Positions 20,185 through 30,250 of a stretch of 59,004 bases of DNA are shown one piece after another; position 1 is the first letter of the stretch, and every line of letters starts with the position of its first letter. A program made the position numbers and the translations under genes. Below the pieces are notes generated by a model, which was not told the DNA's origin, did not search any database, and worked only from the letters and a program-made list of their open reading frames with translations. This stretch comes from Zelonia costaricensis (lineage: Eukaryota; Euglenozoa; Kinetoplastea; Trypanosomatida; Trypanosomatidae): contig JASAOO010003424.1 of assembly GCA_030849075.1 (NCBI GenBank), positions 1 through 59,004 on the forward strand, read 5' to 3'.

Positions 20185-22059
20185 ATGCCGGCCCCTGCCG
20201 CGCCCGCTGCGGCTGGCGCAGTCGCGCCGCCCACGCTGCACGTGACGCCGCGTGTGGACAAGGCGACCATCTACCAGAACAAGTCGCTCCAGCGCCGCTG
20301 TGCCCCCCTCGCCTTCGTGGAGGCCGTGCCGGAGGTGCAGGTGATGGTGCCGATGCCCGAGACCGCCTTCGACCGCGACTCCCTGCAAGTCGAGTTCGGT
20401 GTCGCCTTCGACGGCAAGATTGTGCTGGCCGGGGTCGTGCTGGACACGATCGAGCGGCTGCGGCTGCGCAGCGACGGCACTGTGGACATGACCGCGCCAG
20501 ACGTGGCGAGCGCCAGCGACGCGGACTCGGACGCCGACGTCGCGGTGGCGTCCGCCTCGGCCGCCGCCCGCGCGGAGCTGGAGGAGCAGCTGCGCGCGGT
20601 GGAGGAGAAGCTGCGGGACAACGAGATTGCCAGGGAGGAGTGCGACGACGAGTGCGCCTTCAAGACGCAGATGGCCAACACGGCGGTGCAGGTGGGCAAG
20701 GACGGCCCCTTCCTCCGCGGCCAGGCTCTCTTCGATGAGGGCATGTGGGGGGCCCAGGTCGACTCCGTCCTCGCCACGACGCGGTCGCATAAAAAGCAGC
20801 TACGCGAGCTGCGCCGCGCCGCCGCTGCGCTGGAGGAGGAAAAGACGATCATCGAGAACAAGCTGCGCGGTGGGGTGCGCGTCGCGGACGGAGGCGAGAA
20901 GCCGTCCAAGGTGCGGATGGCGGTACTGACGCTGAAGGTGCTGAGCCCTGTGCCGGCCGGCCCAGAGGCGGTGGTGTACGTCTCGTACACGGTGCCGGCC
21001 GGCTCGTGGCGCCCCGTCTACGAGGCGCACCTCAACACGCTGACCAACGAGGTGGATCTCTACTACAACGCCGAGGTGAGCATGGCCATGGGCGACGACC
21101 TGCAGGACGTGGTGCTGACGCTGTCCTCCGCCGCGCCGCGGCGCAACGTCGCTCTGCCCTCGTCTACCGAGATTTGGCGCTGCGGTGTTGTGCACCCGCC
21201 GCCGCCCGCTCCCATGCTGCCCGGCGGTGTGTTCGATTGTGCCGAAGACGCTGAACAGAGCGGTAACATGTTGTTTGGCTCGGCAATGCCAATGATGTGC
21301 TGCGCAGCGCCGATGATGCGGCGCGCCGAGGCCGCGGTGGAGCAGGTCGGCGGTGGCGCCATCATGAACTTCACCATTCCCAGCCGGCAGACAGTGGCGG
21401 CGAGCGGGAAGTCGACGCGGGTGCCGCTGACGGAGGTGCGCATGCCGGCACGCATCAGCTACACGTGTGTGCCCGAGAAGTCCCTGGCGGCCTTCACGCA
21501 GGCAACCATTACCAACACGAGCGACTTCCTGCTGCTCGCCGGCGAGGTGGCGGTCTTCCTCGACGGCAACTACGTGACCCGGTCGCACCTGGACAAGCAG
21601 TGTGTCTCTGGCGGCAAGATGGAGATGCACTTCGGCGCGGACCCGAGCGTGGATGTGAAGCGGGTGCTGCTGCGGCAGACGAACAAGGTGAATTCCTCCC
21701 TGCTGAAGGGCACCAAGACGAAGGTGAAGACCGTCGCGTACAAGATCACGGTGCGCAACAAGAAGCGCGAAACCGAGGCCGCCACTGGCACCATCTGCGT
21801 CAAGTTGATCGAGCACATTCCGGTGAGCAGCGAGGAGCAGCTGCAGGTGCGGCTCGTGGCGCCGCAGCACCCGTACCGCGAGATTTACATCTACGACACC
21901 CCAGAAGACATGGTCGAGCAGCAGACGCGCAAGTCCCGCCTGCTGGACAACGAGGGCATCGTTGAGATTGAGCGGAAGATCGCCGCCGGCGAGAAGGCGG
22001 AGGTTCTCTTCACCTACGAGGTGGAAGCCCCGCGTGACTCGACCGTCTACGGCCTATGA
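20185..22059 (+). CDS. DUF4140/DUF4139 domain protein
   Basis: This 624-aa protein looks like the DUF4139 family (bacterial relatives are labelled mucoidy inhibitor A-like), whose biochemical role is not established. Residues about 15-110 form the N-terminal beta-rich DUF4140-type part (THVTPRVDKATIYQNKSLQ to VLDTIERLRLR region, with the VEAVPEVQVMVPMPETAFDRDSLQVEF core). An acidic Ala/Asp-rich linker follows, then a predicted coiled coil at about 128-230 (AELEEQLRAVEEKLRDNEI and ELRRAAAALEEEKTIIENKL). The DUF4139-type C-terminal half starts near residue 255 with VVYVSYTVPAGSWRPVYEA and runs to the end, with VTLSSA-like and GxGSxTRVPL-like beta segments. No signal peptide or membrane helix is seen, so it is probably cytosolic. 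The ATG at 20185 sits next to the first conserved block; upstream in-frame sequence is pyrimidine-rich. A Met/Cys-rich loop (MLFGSAMPMMCCAAPMMRR) interrupts the C-terminal half. Confidence 0.85.
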   Translation: MPAPAAPAAAGAVAPPTLHVTPRVDKATIYQNKSLQRRCAPLAFVEAVPEVQVMVPMPETAFDRDSLQVEFGVAFDGKIVLAGVVLDTIERLRLRSDGTVDMTAPDVASASDADSDADVAVASASAAARAELEEQLRAVEEKLRDNEIAREECDDECAFKTQMANTAVQVGKDGPFLRGQALFDEGMWGAQVDSVLATTRSHKKQLRELRRAAAALEEEKTIIENKLRGGVRVADGGEKPSKVRMAVLTLKVLSPVPAGPEAVVYVSYTVPAGSWRPVYEAHLNTLTNEVDLYYNAEVSMAMGDDLQDVVLTLSSAAPRRNVALPSSTEIWRCGVVHPPPPAPMLPGGVFDCAEDAEQSGNMLFGSAMPMMCCAAPMMRRAEAAVEQVGGGAIMNFTIPSRQTVAASGKSTRVPLTEVRMPARISYTCVPEKSLAAFTQATITNTSDFLLLAGEVAVFLDGNYVTRSHLDKQCVSGGKMEMHFGADPSVDVKRVLLRQTNKVNSSLLKGTKTKVKTVAYKITVRNKKRETEAATGTICVKLIEHIPVSSEEQLQVRLVAPQHPYREIYIYDTPEDMVEQQTRKSRLLDNEGIVEIERKIAAGEKAEVLFTYEVEAPRDSTVYGL

Positions 22060-23922
22060 AGAACGCTGTGCGCAGTGCCGGTCGCGGCACTCGCTGCTGC
22101 TGCGGCCTCCGACCGTTCTCTTGCTCCTCCTTTCCGCGCCCCTCTTCCCCGACCCCTCCGCTCCCTTTCCTGAGTCTTGCCACAGGCGCACGTTTGCACG
22201 TCTCTGGCCCCAGAGTGGGTGTGCCGTGCGCAGGAAGTGACGGCGTGCCTTCGCGGGGTGACTCCTTCAAAACAGAGCCGCCTCGCCGAATCTTTTTTTT
22301 CGGCCAGTGCCCCCCCCCTCTTCTCTTTTTGATTTTCCTTCGTTTGCGGGCATACGGCATCGACCCTCCACGCTTCGTTGCACCCTCCATCCCATCCCGT
22401 GGTTCCTCCTCCTCCTCTCGCCCTCGGGTGCGCTAGTCGTCTCGTGTGCCGCACAATAACACGCTTGATTTGCTCTCGTCCTTTTTGTTTGTTTGTTTTG
22501 TGGTCGTCACCGTCTGTTCGTCCGCCCGCATGGCGATCTCGCTTCTCGACGTTTTTTTCGTGTGCTTTATCTTGCCATTTTTCGTTCTGCGCGCCGCACG
22601 TCTCCCCTCACCCCGCCCTCCACCTGCTGCTGCTTGACGTGTGGGGGAGCCCCGGATACAGACCCCCCCCTTCCCTCTCCTCCCGCGAGCGCATCTGCCG
22701 TCTCGAACACAACGACACACCCATGGATATTTCCACAGTGATGCCCTTTTTTCTCTTTGGGCTTCAACCCGTTCTCCCTTATCATGTTTCTCGGTGTGGT
22801 TGGGTTTAGCTTTCCCGCCCCGGCTTGAAACGTGAGAAGTGTGGGTGTCTGTGGTGCGCGAAGCCCCCTACGCAGCTTCGTTTTCAGCCCCCTCCCCCTC
22901 CCCGTCTACTTCCCACAGCCTCCGTCGGGTGCGTGTCGGTCGAGTGCTTTCCCCTCCCTTCTTCGTCGTCCCCCTCCGCCTCTCACGGCTTTCACTGACG
23001 CCGCCTCCGGACCTCCTCCCTCCTCGTTCCGCTCTCTCCCTTCCCTTTTCGGGTTTCGAGGCCCAGTGCGTCGGCCACGTCCCTAAGGGGTAGTGTTGCA
23101 TGACCGGGGCCACGAAGGAGGGTTGTGGGGGTGGGGTTGGTGGGACCGCTGGGTGGCCGTGTCCCACGGTGGCACCCCACCTCTCCTTCTTAGCCGTGCG
23201 CACACACGCAAAATGGGACCGTATTCGTATCTCGAGAAGAAAAGCAGAAAAAAAAAGATAGAAACGCTCGCATGCACGCGCGCGCCAACCAAGAGGAAAA
23301 GAAAGATGACCAACCCACTTACATGTGGTGGCGCGACTGCCGTGTCGGAGGCTCCCTTGGCGCTGCAAGCAGTGGCGCACGGCTTGTCATGCAGCGTCGC
23401 GCCATTTCAGTCCCTGCGTCTGGTGTAGGGCGCGAGACGGAGGCATGTGAACGCATGGATGTCGCAGGAGACGGCGGTGCCTGCGCTGCGCGTCGTGCTC
23501 GCCCCGCTCATGCACCGCTTCACCCTTCTCCGCTCTTTTGCCGTTTTGCGCTTGTGGCCCTCGACTCACTCACGCCTCGCCCCGCCCCGTCTCTCCCCCT
23601 CTCTCTCCTGGCACGTACAACCCCAAACACACGCGCACACTCACGGCAGCAGCAACAAAACACGGAGTGCAAGGCGCTGACGCACTTGCCGTGCTGGCGG
23701 AGTCTGCTTTTTTTTTTGGTGTTTGTCAGCACCTCCTACTGCAGTCTTCTTTCCCCTCCTCTCTCTCTCTCTTGGACATCATCACAGACGCAGAAACAAC
23801 AGGCGTAGAGCGGCTCCACCTGCTTGCGCGCAGCAGCACACTGGACATCCGACACAGACTCACACGTTAAGGAAGGCCCTGGTCCTCCCCCGACCCCCCC
23901 CCTTTTCCCTCTTCCTGTCGCG
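22060..23922. other. Intergenic/UTR region between DUF4139 and helicase genes
   Basis: No supported gene. Mostly C/T-rich, with short purine-rich and more balanced stretches near 23200-23520. Frames such as 22378-22809 are open but made of pyrimidine-driven residues. Confidence 0.7.
23745..23787 (+). promoter_or_regulatory. Candidate spliced-leader acceptor for the helicase gene
   Basis: A C/T tract at 23745-23773 is followed by AG at 23786-23787, giving a 5' UTR of about 136 nt. An alternative is AG at 23728-23729 after the T-rich tract beginning near 23704. Confidence 0.4.
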
Positions 23923-26900
23923 ATGCCGCTGGCGGTGGAGTGGACGGAGGAGAAAAACGCGTGTGTGGACTGGGCCAACCCTGCTGAGGCGCTCTGCAAC
24001 GGCTTCACACTCCTGCAGCTCCTCGACGCACACCCCCAACTGCGCAAGCACTACGAGGCGGCCAGTCAGCGCGAGGAACGCGCTGCCGTCAAGGACATTT
24101 TTCTGTTTGGCACGGAGGAGGAGCGGGCAGGATGGCTGTCACGCTGGCACGCGGCGGGTCTCCTCTCGCCCCGCGCGGAGCGGTGGTGTCGCTACTGCGG
24201 CCGCAGCGGCCACACACGCCTCCGCTGCGCGCAGCGGCTCGATGCTGCACCACAGGCGCCGGTCGACTCGGCGGCCGCAGCGGCCTCTCCGGCGCCGGCA
24301 GCGGACGCTGAGCGGCCGTCTGTACTGAAGAAGTACATGGCGCACCTCCAGCGCGTCGAGCTGCGCCGCATCATCGAGGAGAAGCAGAAGCCGCGCGCCG
24401 AGCCGACGGCGGTGCGGCGCAGCGGTGCGGCTGCGCGTGGGGGCGGTGCGGGCGCTGCAAGCGGCGGTGCTGCCGCGGCGGGCCTCTTCACGGTGGAGGA
24501 GCGCCGGCGCGGCCTTGTGGGCCGCCTGGACGAGGCGCACAACATCGGCTTCGTTACGGTGGCTGGGATGGGCGAGCTCAAGTTTTTTCTGGACCGCGTC
24601 GACGTGGGCGTAAAAGCCGTCGCCGTTGGGGACGCTGTCACGCTCAAGCTGGACGCGAGCCGCGACTACCCCATCGCCGTCGATGTGCGCCACGAGCGGC
24701 CCGTCATCACGCTAGAGAACGTGCGCAAGTTCCTGCACCGCTGCCGCGCCGCCCGCCGGCCGGTGCAGGTGATGTCGACGCTGCTGATGCACGCCCACGA
24801 GTGGTTTGTGCTGCTGCGCTGGCTGCAGGTGCTGCGGGAGCAGGACGCCGCCCTCTACGTGGATGCCGTGCACACCATCGTCGAGCTGACCACCTTCGTC
24901 GGCAACCGTGAGCCGATCCACGTGCCGGTGCTCCGCGCGTTTCTCGCCCTCCTCTGCACCGCCCCTCCCTCACCAGCGTCCGCGTCAAGCGGCGCCGCCA
25001 CGACGCAGAGCTCGCCAGAGTCGCAGCCACCAGCCACCGCGGCATCGCCGCCGAAGGCCGTTCCCGCCTTCTACCCTGACATGGTGCAGGCGGTGCTGGA
25101 GATGCCCTTCAGCGGCCAGCGGACCGGCGCTGGCGCCCCTGCAGCGGCAGCGACGACCGCCGAGGCACGCCTCGCCGAGGATCGCTGGATCGAGGTGGCG
25201 CAGCTTGTTTTGCTCGTCGGCTACTACAGCCCGGTGCCTGGCGACGACGCAACATCGGCGGCAGTGGCGGACGAACTGACGCACCACCGCGACGCAGCGG
25301 TGGTGCAGCGGCTGCAGGCGTTCTTCACAGAACGTCAGGCCGCCGCCACCGGGGCTGCCGCGCGTCGTCTGTGCGCCGTCCAGGCTCGCCTCGGCGAGCG
25401 CACCAGCTCGGGTGCCGCCGCCGGGAGCGGCGCAGGGGGCAGCGGGTTGGCGCTGATTCCCACGGCAGCCGAGCTCTCCGTCCCACCGCCAAGCCCCGCC
25501 TCCGTCTTTGCCGCGGCCAACCTGCCCATCAACGGCGCCGCAACGTACGCCCAGACGGATGACTTCATTCGCGACCAGTGCACGCTGCTCCGCGCCGACA
25601 CCTTCGAGGCGATCAGCCGGCTGCTGCCGGCGGTCTGCTACAAGCTTCCCGCGTACGAGCCGACCCCAGAGACGCTCTCGGACGTGCAGCACGCACGCGT
25701 GTACGGACGCGTGCGCTGCCTCGGCAAAGTCATCACTCGCGACCGCGACTTTAGCCGCCCCGAGAGCTACCTGCTCGAGGTGCACCCACACAGCGGCAAG
25801 GCGAACCTACGTGCGCAGCTGCACGAGGGCACGACGGTGTGCATCTCCACCGCCGTCGACCCGGCGGCGATGGCCGAGGACGAGCTCTTCTGGGGCGTCA
25901 TCTCCTCGTGCGATGCGACGCTGCTGGCGGCCGGCGTTGTGGCGGTCGCGCCGTGCGACGGCAGCGTCTCCTTTGAGCGCATGCGGGCCGCGCTGGACCG
26001 CAACGCCGCCGCCGGCGACCTCGACCGCTCCTTTCTCGTCGAGACGCCCATTTTCATGGCCGGCTACGAGAGCATCATGCGGGCCCTGGAGGCCTTCTGC
26101 GGCCCGCTTGCCATGCCGCTCCCGCTGGTCCGCGAGCTCGTCGGCCCAGAGGCAGCCGCCGCTACGGTGTCCACCGCGGCAACGGCTGCCGCTGGCGCCG
26201 CCACCGCTTTGGGCGAGCCTGAGGCTGCGGCCGCGACAGGAGGGGAGGGGGAAGGAGGGGCAGAGCAGCTGATGGACTACATCCCGCCGCACTGCGCCGT
26301 GGCCTTCCAAGAGGTGACGGACGACATTCGCAGTCAGTTTGCGCTGGACGAGGGCCAGGAGGCGGTCATGCAGCAGCTGCCGGTGTCGCCGATGATTCTC
26401 GTGCAGGGCCCACCCGGCACGGGAAAATCCTTCATCGGTTGCCGCGTCGTGGAAGCCTACGTGCGGTACAAGCAGCTGGTCGCCTCCGGCGACATCCTGC
26501 AGAAGATCAGCATCGACATGCTCCGCTCGACTCGCCTCGAGGACCTGCTGCCGCGCGTCGGCCCGATGGTCGTGATCACGTACAAGAACCACGCTTTGGA
26601 CGAGTTCCTGCTCGACCTGCTCGACTGCAGGCTGTGGGAGGAGAACCGGCCGCGCGTGGGGCAGCAGCTCGCGGCCGGCATCGCCGGCGTTGCAGGCGCG
26701 GCGGCGTCGCTGACGGCGGGCCCGGGCACTTTCCCGGGTGGCAAGCGCCTCGTGCGCATCGGCGGCCGCTCCCGCGAGGCCCGCCTGGACGGCTACAACC
26801 TCGGCTCCCTCCTGCACGGCAGCACTGACAGGGCTGCCATCAACAGTCTCAAGGACCGCCTCTACGTACTCAACCAGCGCCTCGAGCGACTCACGAAGGA

Positions 26901-28698
26901 GATCCACTATCTCGAGAGCGGCCGGGTGCCGCGAGTGTACTTTGAGCGGTGGCTGACGGCGGAGCAGCGCCGGCACATCAGCTTCGACGACCGCGAGGCT
27001 TGGCTGGCCGGCGAGCGCTTCATGACAGCCGACCCCGCGGCCGAGCGCCGTGTGGTGCCGACGCACTACCAGACCCTCCTGCAGACCCGCATGGCTGCCC
27101 TTCTCGCCGGACAGCAGGGAGGCGCGAGGGGGGCAGCGCGCGACGCCGCCACCGCCGCAGCCGCAGCCGAGGCCACCGAGGACGGCGAAGAGGACGTCTC
27201 GCTAAGCGTCTTCCAGGAGATGCGGCGGGAGGAGGAGCGGCGCGAGTTCAACAACCAGCTGCACCAGACGTACCTCTCGACCGAGTCGCTGCTGCTGGCG
27301 AGCGAGCCGCCGACGCGGCCGGCTGGGGTGCCGGCAGAGCTGCTGTCGCTGTGGAGTCTGTCACCGGTGCAGCGGCACGAGTACTACGCGTTCCTCATCG
27401 CCAGCACGATTGCCACCAAGGCGCGTGACTGCCTCACCATCATGGAGACGATGAAGAGCGTCATTCGGGTTCGCCAGCACGCGACGGACGAGCTGAAGCT
27501 GTCGCTGCTGCAGGGCGCCGATGTCGTGGGCCTCACGACGACTGGGTGTGCCATGAACCAGAACCTGCTGCGCTCGCTCCGGCCCAGCGTGCTGGTCGTC
27601 GAGGAAGCGGCCGAAGTGCTGGAGTCGCAGCTGCTCGCCTGCATGACGGACTCGCTGAAGCAGATCATCCTCATTGGCGACCACTACCAGCTGCAGCCCA
27701 AGGTGGACACCTTCCAGTACGAGAAGGTCAACCACCTCAACCTCTCCCTCTTTGAGCGGCTGGCGCGGCGAACGCAGCCGATCCGGCTGACGGAGCAGCG
27801 CCGCATGCACCCGGACATCTCCCGCCTCGTCCGCCCCTTCTACGCGCCGCAGCCGCTCATCGACCACACCTCCCTCGTGGCGCGGCCCTTCCCCGTCGCA
27901 TCCGGGGCCGCGCTGGTGGACCGGGTGCCGGGTCTCGCAAAGCGTGTCTTCTTCTGGCGCCACCACCATCCCGAGGAGGAGGCGCCGGGCAGCCGCAGCA
28001 AGGTCAACACGCGCGAGATCGGCATGGTGCAGCAGGTCGTCGCCCACCTCGTCTCGCAGGGCGTCTTGCAGAAGTCAATCACGGTCATCACGCCCTACCT
28101 CGGGCAGTGCCGCATGCTGCGTGGCGTGCTGCGGCTCCGCTCGCTGGCGGACGTGCGCGTCAGCACCGTCGACCTCTACCAAGGCGACGAGAACGACGTC
28201 ATCGTGCTGTCGCTTGTCCGGACAGAGAAGCTGACCGACTTCATTCGCACGCGCAACCGCCTCATCGTGTCGTGCTCGCGGGCCCGCTTCGCAATGGTGA
28301 TGGTCGGCAGCGACGCACTACTGCGGCAGTGCGACCACTGGGCCGAGGTGCTGGACCAGCTGCAGGCGGAGAAGTGCATCGGCGACAGCCTGCCCGTCAC
28401 CCGCCGCGACCGCCCGGTCGAGGTGGAGTGGTTGACAGTGACGCGGTCTGCGTCTGCCGCGGCGCTGGAGGCGGAGCTGGCAGCTCACCAGCTGCAGCGT
28501 CGGCCCGAGGGCCGCGGTGGCGCCGCATCGCCGCTGCCGTCCAGCGTCGGCCCCACCGACGCGGGCGCCGAGCCGGACGGCGGTGACGAGGAGGGGGACC
28601 AGCCGCAGCATCAGTTCGGCGGCAACGGCAACGACGGCGGCGATGACGACGACAACGGCTCTGACGGCGCCGGCAGCAATGCTGAAGAGGACGCGTAG
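23923..28698 (+). CDS. Large SF1 (Upf1/NFX1/ZNFX1-type) helicase with zinc knuckle
   Basis: This 1591-aa protein carries a full superfamily 1B RNA-helicase core. Walker A is VQGPPGTGKSF (V827, K835), motif II is VVEEAAEV (E1227-E1228-A-A), motif III is IGDHYQLQP, and motifs V and VI are STVDLYQGDENDVIVLS and RNRLIVSCSRAR. The DEAA-type motif II and the spacing match the Upf1-like branch that includes ZNFX1, NFX1-type proteins and fission yeast Hrr1. Near the N-terminus is one CCHC zinc knuckle (C89-x2-C92-x4-H97-x4-C102), and residues about 197-262 look like a cold-shock-type beta barrel (GLVGRLDEAHNIGFVTV and VGDAVTLKL). Between motifs I and II lies a long insertion with a Glu/Arg-rich segment. 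The tail (about 1546-1591) is Asp/Gly/Asn-rich and acidic. The repeated Cys-rich NFX1 fingers of animal NFX1 are not present. It probably remodels RNA or RNP; the substrate is unknown. ATG 23923 is the first in frame with gene-like codon use. Confidence 0.88.
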   Translation: MPLAVEWTEEKNACVDWANPAEALCNGFTLLQLLDAHPQLRKHYEAASQREERAAVKDIFLFGTEEERAGWLSRWHAAGLLSPRAERWCRYCGRSGHTRLRCAQRLDAAPQAPVDSAAAAASPAPAADAERPSVLKKYMAHLQRVELRRIIEEKQKPRAEPTAVRRSGAAARGGGAGAASGGAAAAGLFTVEERRRGLVGRLDEAHNIGFVTVAGMGELKFFLDRVDVGVKAVAVGDAVTLKLDASRDYPIAVDVRHERPVITLENVRKFLHRCRAARRPVQVMSTLLMHAHEWFVLLRWLQVLREQDAALYVDAVHTIVELTTFVGNREPIHVPVLRAFLALLCTAPPSPASASSGAATTQSSPESQPPATAASPPKAVPAFYPDMVQAVLEMPFSGQRTGAGAPAAAATTAEARLAEDRWIEVAQLVLLVGYYSPVPGDDATSAAVADELTHHRDAAVVQRLQAFFTERQAAATGAAARRLCAVQARLGERTSSGAAAGSGAGGSGLALIPTAAELSVPPPSPASVFAAANLPINGAATYAQTDDFIRDQCTLLRADTFEAISRLLPAVCYKLPAYEPTPETLSDVQHARVYGRVRCLGKVITRDRDFSRPESYLLEVHPHSGKANLRAQLHEGTTVCISTAVDPAAMAEDELFWGVISSCDATLLAAGVVAVAPCDGSVSFERMRAALDRNAAAGDLDRSFLVETPIFMAGYESIMRALEAFCGPLAMPLPLVRELVGPEAAAATVSTAATAAAGAATALGEPEAAAATGGEGEGGAEQLMDYIPPHCAVAFQEVTDDIRSQFALDEGQEAVMQQLPVSPMILVQGPPGTGKSFIGCRVVEAYVRYKQLVASGDILQKISIDMLRSTRLEDLLPRVGPMVVITYKNHALDEFLLDLLDCRLWEENRPRVGQQLAAGIAGVAGAAASLTAGPGTFPGGKRLVRIGGRSREARLDGYNLGSLLHGSTDRAAINSLKDRLYVLNQRLERLTKEIHYLESGRVPRVYFERWLTAEQRRHISFDDREAWLAGERFMTADPAAERRVVPTHYQTLLQTRMAALLAGQQGGARGAARDAATAAAAAEATEDGEEDVSLSVFQEMRREEERREFNNQLHQTYLSTESLLLASEPPTRPAGVPAELLSLWSLSPVQRHEYYAFLIASTIATKARDCLTIMETMKSVIRVRQHATDELKLSLLQGADVVGLTTTGCAMNQNLLRSLRPSVLVVEEAAEVLESQLLACMTDSLKQIILIGDHYQLQPKVDTFQYEKVNHLNLSLFERLARRTQPIRLTEQRRMHPDISRLVRPFYAPQPLIDHTSLVARPFPVASGAALVDRVPGLAKRVFFWRHHHPEEEAPGSRSKVNTREIGMVQQVVAHLVSQGVLQKSITVITPYLGQCRMLRGVLRLRSLADVRVSTVDLYQGDENDVIVLSLVRTEKLTDFIRTRNRLIVSCSRARFAMVMVGSDALLRQCDHWAEVLDQLQAEKCIGDSLPVTRRDRPVEVEWLTVTRSASAAALEAELAAHQLQRRPEGRGGAASPLPSSVGPTDAGAEPDGGDEEGDQPQHQFGGNGNDGGDDDDNGSDGAGSNAEEDA

Positions 28699-30250
28699 GC
28701 GCTGCCGCCGCCCTGCCTGCTTCTTTGCCCGGGAGGGGTGGGGCCCCGAGTGTGAAGCACAGCAGCCTTGTTTGGATGCCGGTGGTCGCCGTGCCCGCCT
28801 CCGCTGCGTCGCCGTCTCCTTTTGTTTTCTTCTTGTGCGTGTAAGTGCGGCAACGATTAACGCGGGAAACGGAAGAGAGAAGGCGAGGGGGGGGGGGAGC
28901 CGCTCGATGGGGCGGTTTGTTGCCGCGCCGCCGCTGTTCGATTTCCTCGTCTTGGATGGAGTCGTGGCGTCGGCGGCGAGACTCGTGCTTCACCCCCCCC
29001 TTTCCTAACGACCCGTCTCGTGCAGGCGTTGCGCAAGACAGTGACGCAATAATGCGCAACATGTGTGCGTGTGGGTGGGTGAGTGGATCCCCCGCCCCCC
29101 CTCTGTTCCTTATGACGTGTTGAAGGCCTCTACCTCCCTGTTTCCATCGCGGTCCTCAGCGGCTACCTGAGCACGTTGTGCAACAGAAGAGGCCCACCAC
29201 CACTCCCAGCGGGCGCAGAAGGAAAGTGACACAAGTGCGGGAGTAGGCCAGTGCAGGGAGCCCGATTGCACCTTCGTGCCCGCTCACATCACAGTGCTGT
29301 CGTGCGTCTACAACACTGTCTTGCGCGCCATCAAGAACTGCGGAGGAGCTTCTCCGTCAGCGCGCAGTTTTGCACGGGTGAGCGATGGGAGCACCGCAGC
29401 CTGTGCTGCCACCAGCGGACCCTGCTTCTCCAGTGGCTGATGCTCTTTCCTGTTAGGTGCACTGTCTGTCCACTCTCTCTCGTACGTCTGTGGATCTCCC
29501 CTGCGTTCTCTCCTCACAACCCCGTTCTTGCAACCTCGGCGCACTGCCCTCTTGCTTAATGTACTGTTGCCGCCCATCGCGCTTCACGGACCACCACCGC
29601 AGGAACTCGTTTTCATTGTTTTGCTCTTCGCCTCGGCAGGTGACGTCGCTACCCGCGAGTCTCGACACGGGTAGGCCCCTCCCTCCCCCAAAAGAAGCCA
29701 ATACCACCTCCCCTCCTCAGCGCACCCCCCGCCTTTCTGCAGGAGCCGCCGCTACTACCGTCGCTTTCACGGCTTTCGTACCTCCTCGCTTGGATCCTCG
29801 ACTCACCTCACTTCACTGCGCATTGCTGCGAAAGGCACAAAACACACACACACACACACATATTCGCCCTCAACTTCCGCGGCTCGACAACTGCCCACAT
29901 TTCTTCTTTTGTCGTACTCGCGCCGCCGCCTCCTCGACTGCAGTGGCCGCCACCGCAGCCGCACGACACCTCACAGCCTCGTCGTGCGCACGCACTCACT
30001 GCCGCACCACTCCGCTCCTTGCTCGAGTACCTTGCTGCCCTTCTTCCACTCGCGCACTGTTGGCCTCGCCCTTTCTCTCTCCCCCTCCCTCAACGACCAA
30101 CATCTCCGTCTCGCCTGCCCTTTCTCCGCTCTGGCTTCCGCGTGGTGGGTCAGCCTCCCATCCGCGTGCGTCGTGTGGTGTCTGTGAAGGTCCTCGACCG
30201 GGTGCAAGTGCGCGGCCGCGCATCGGTGGTAGACAACGAGAGAGCACATC
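28699..30250. other. Intergenic/UTR region between helicase and SDR genes
   Basis: No supported gene. A stretch of balanced composition at about 29120-29460 stands out from the C/T-rich DNA around it; it could be part of a degenerate interspersed repeat, but I cannot show this. A (CA)9 tract lies at 29843-29860. Confidence 0.65.
30066..30153 (+). promoter_or_regulatory. Candidate spliced-leader acceptor for the SDR gene
   Basis: A long C/T-rich stretch (30066-30140) is followed by AG at 30152-30153, giving a 5' UTR of about 97 nt. Inferred from pattern. Confidence 0.4.
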
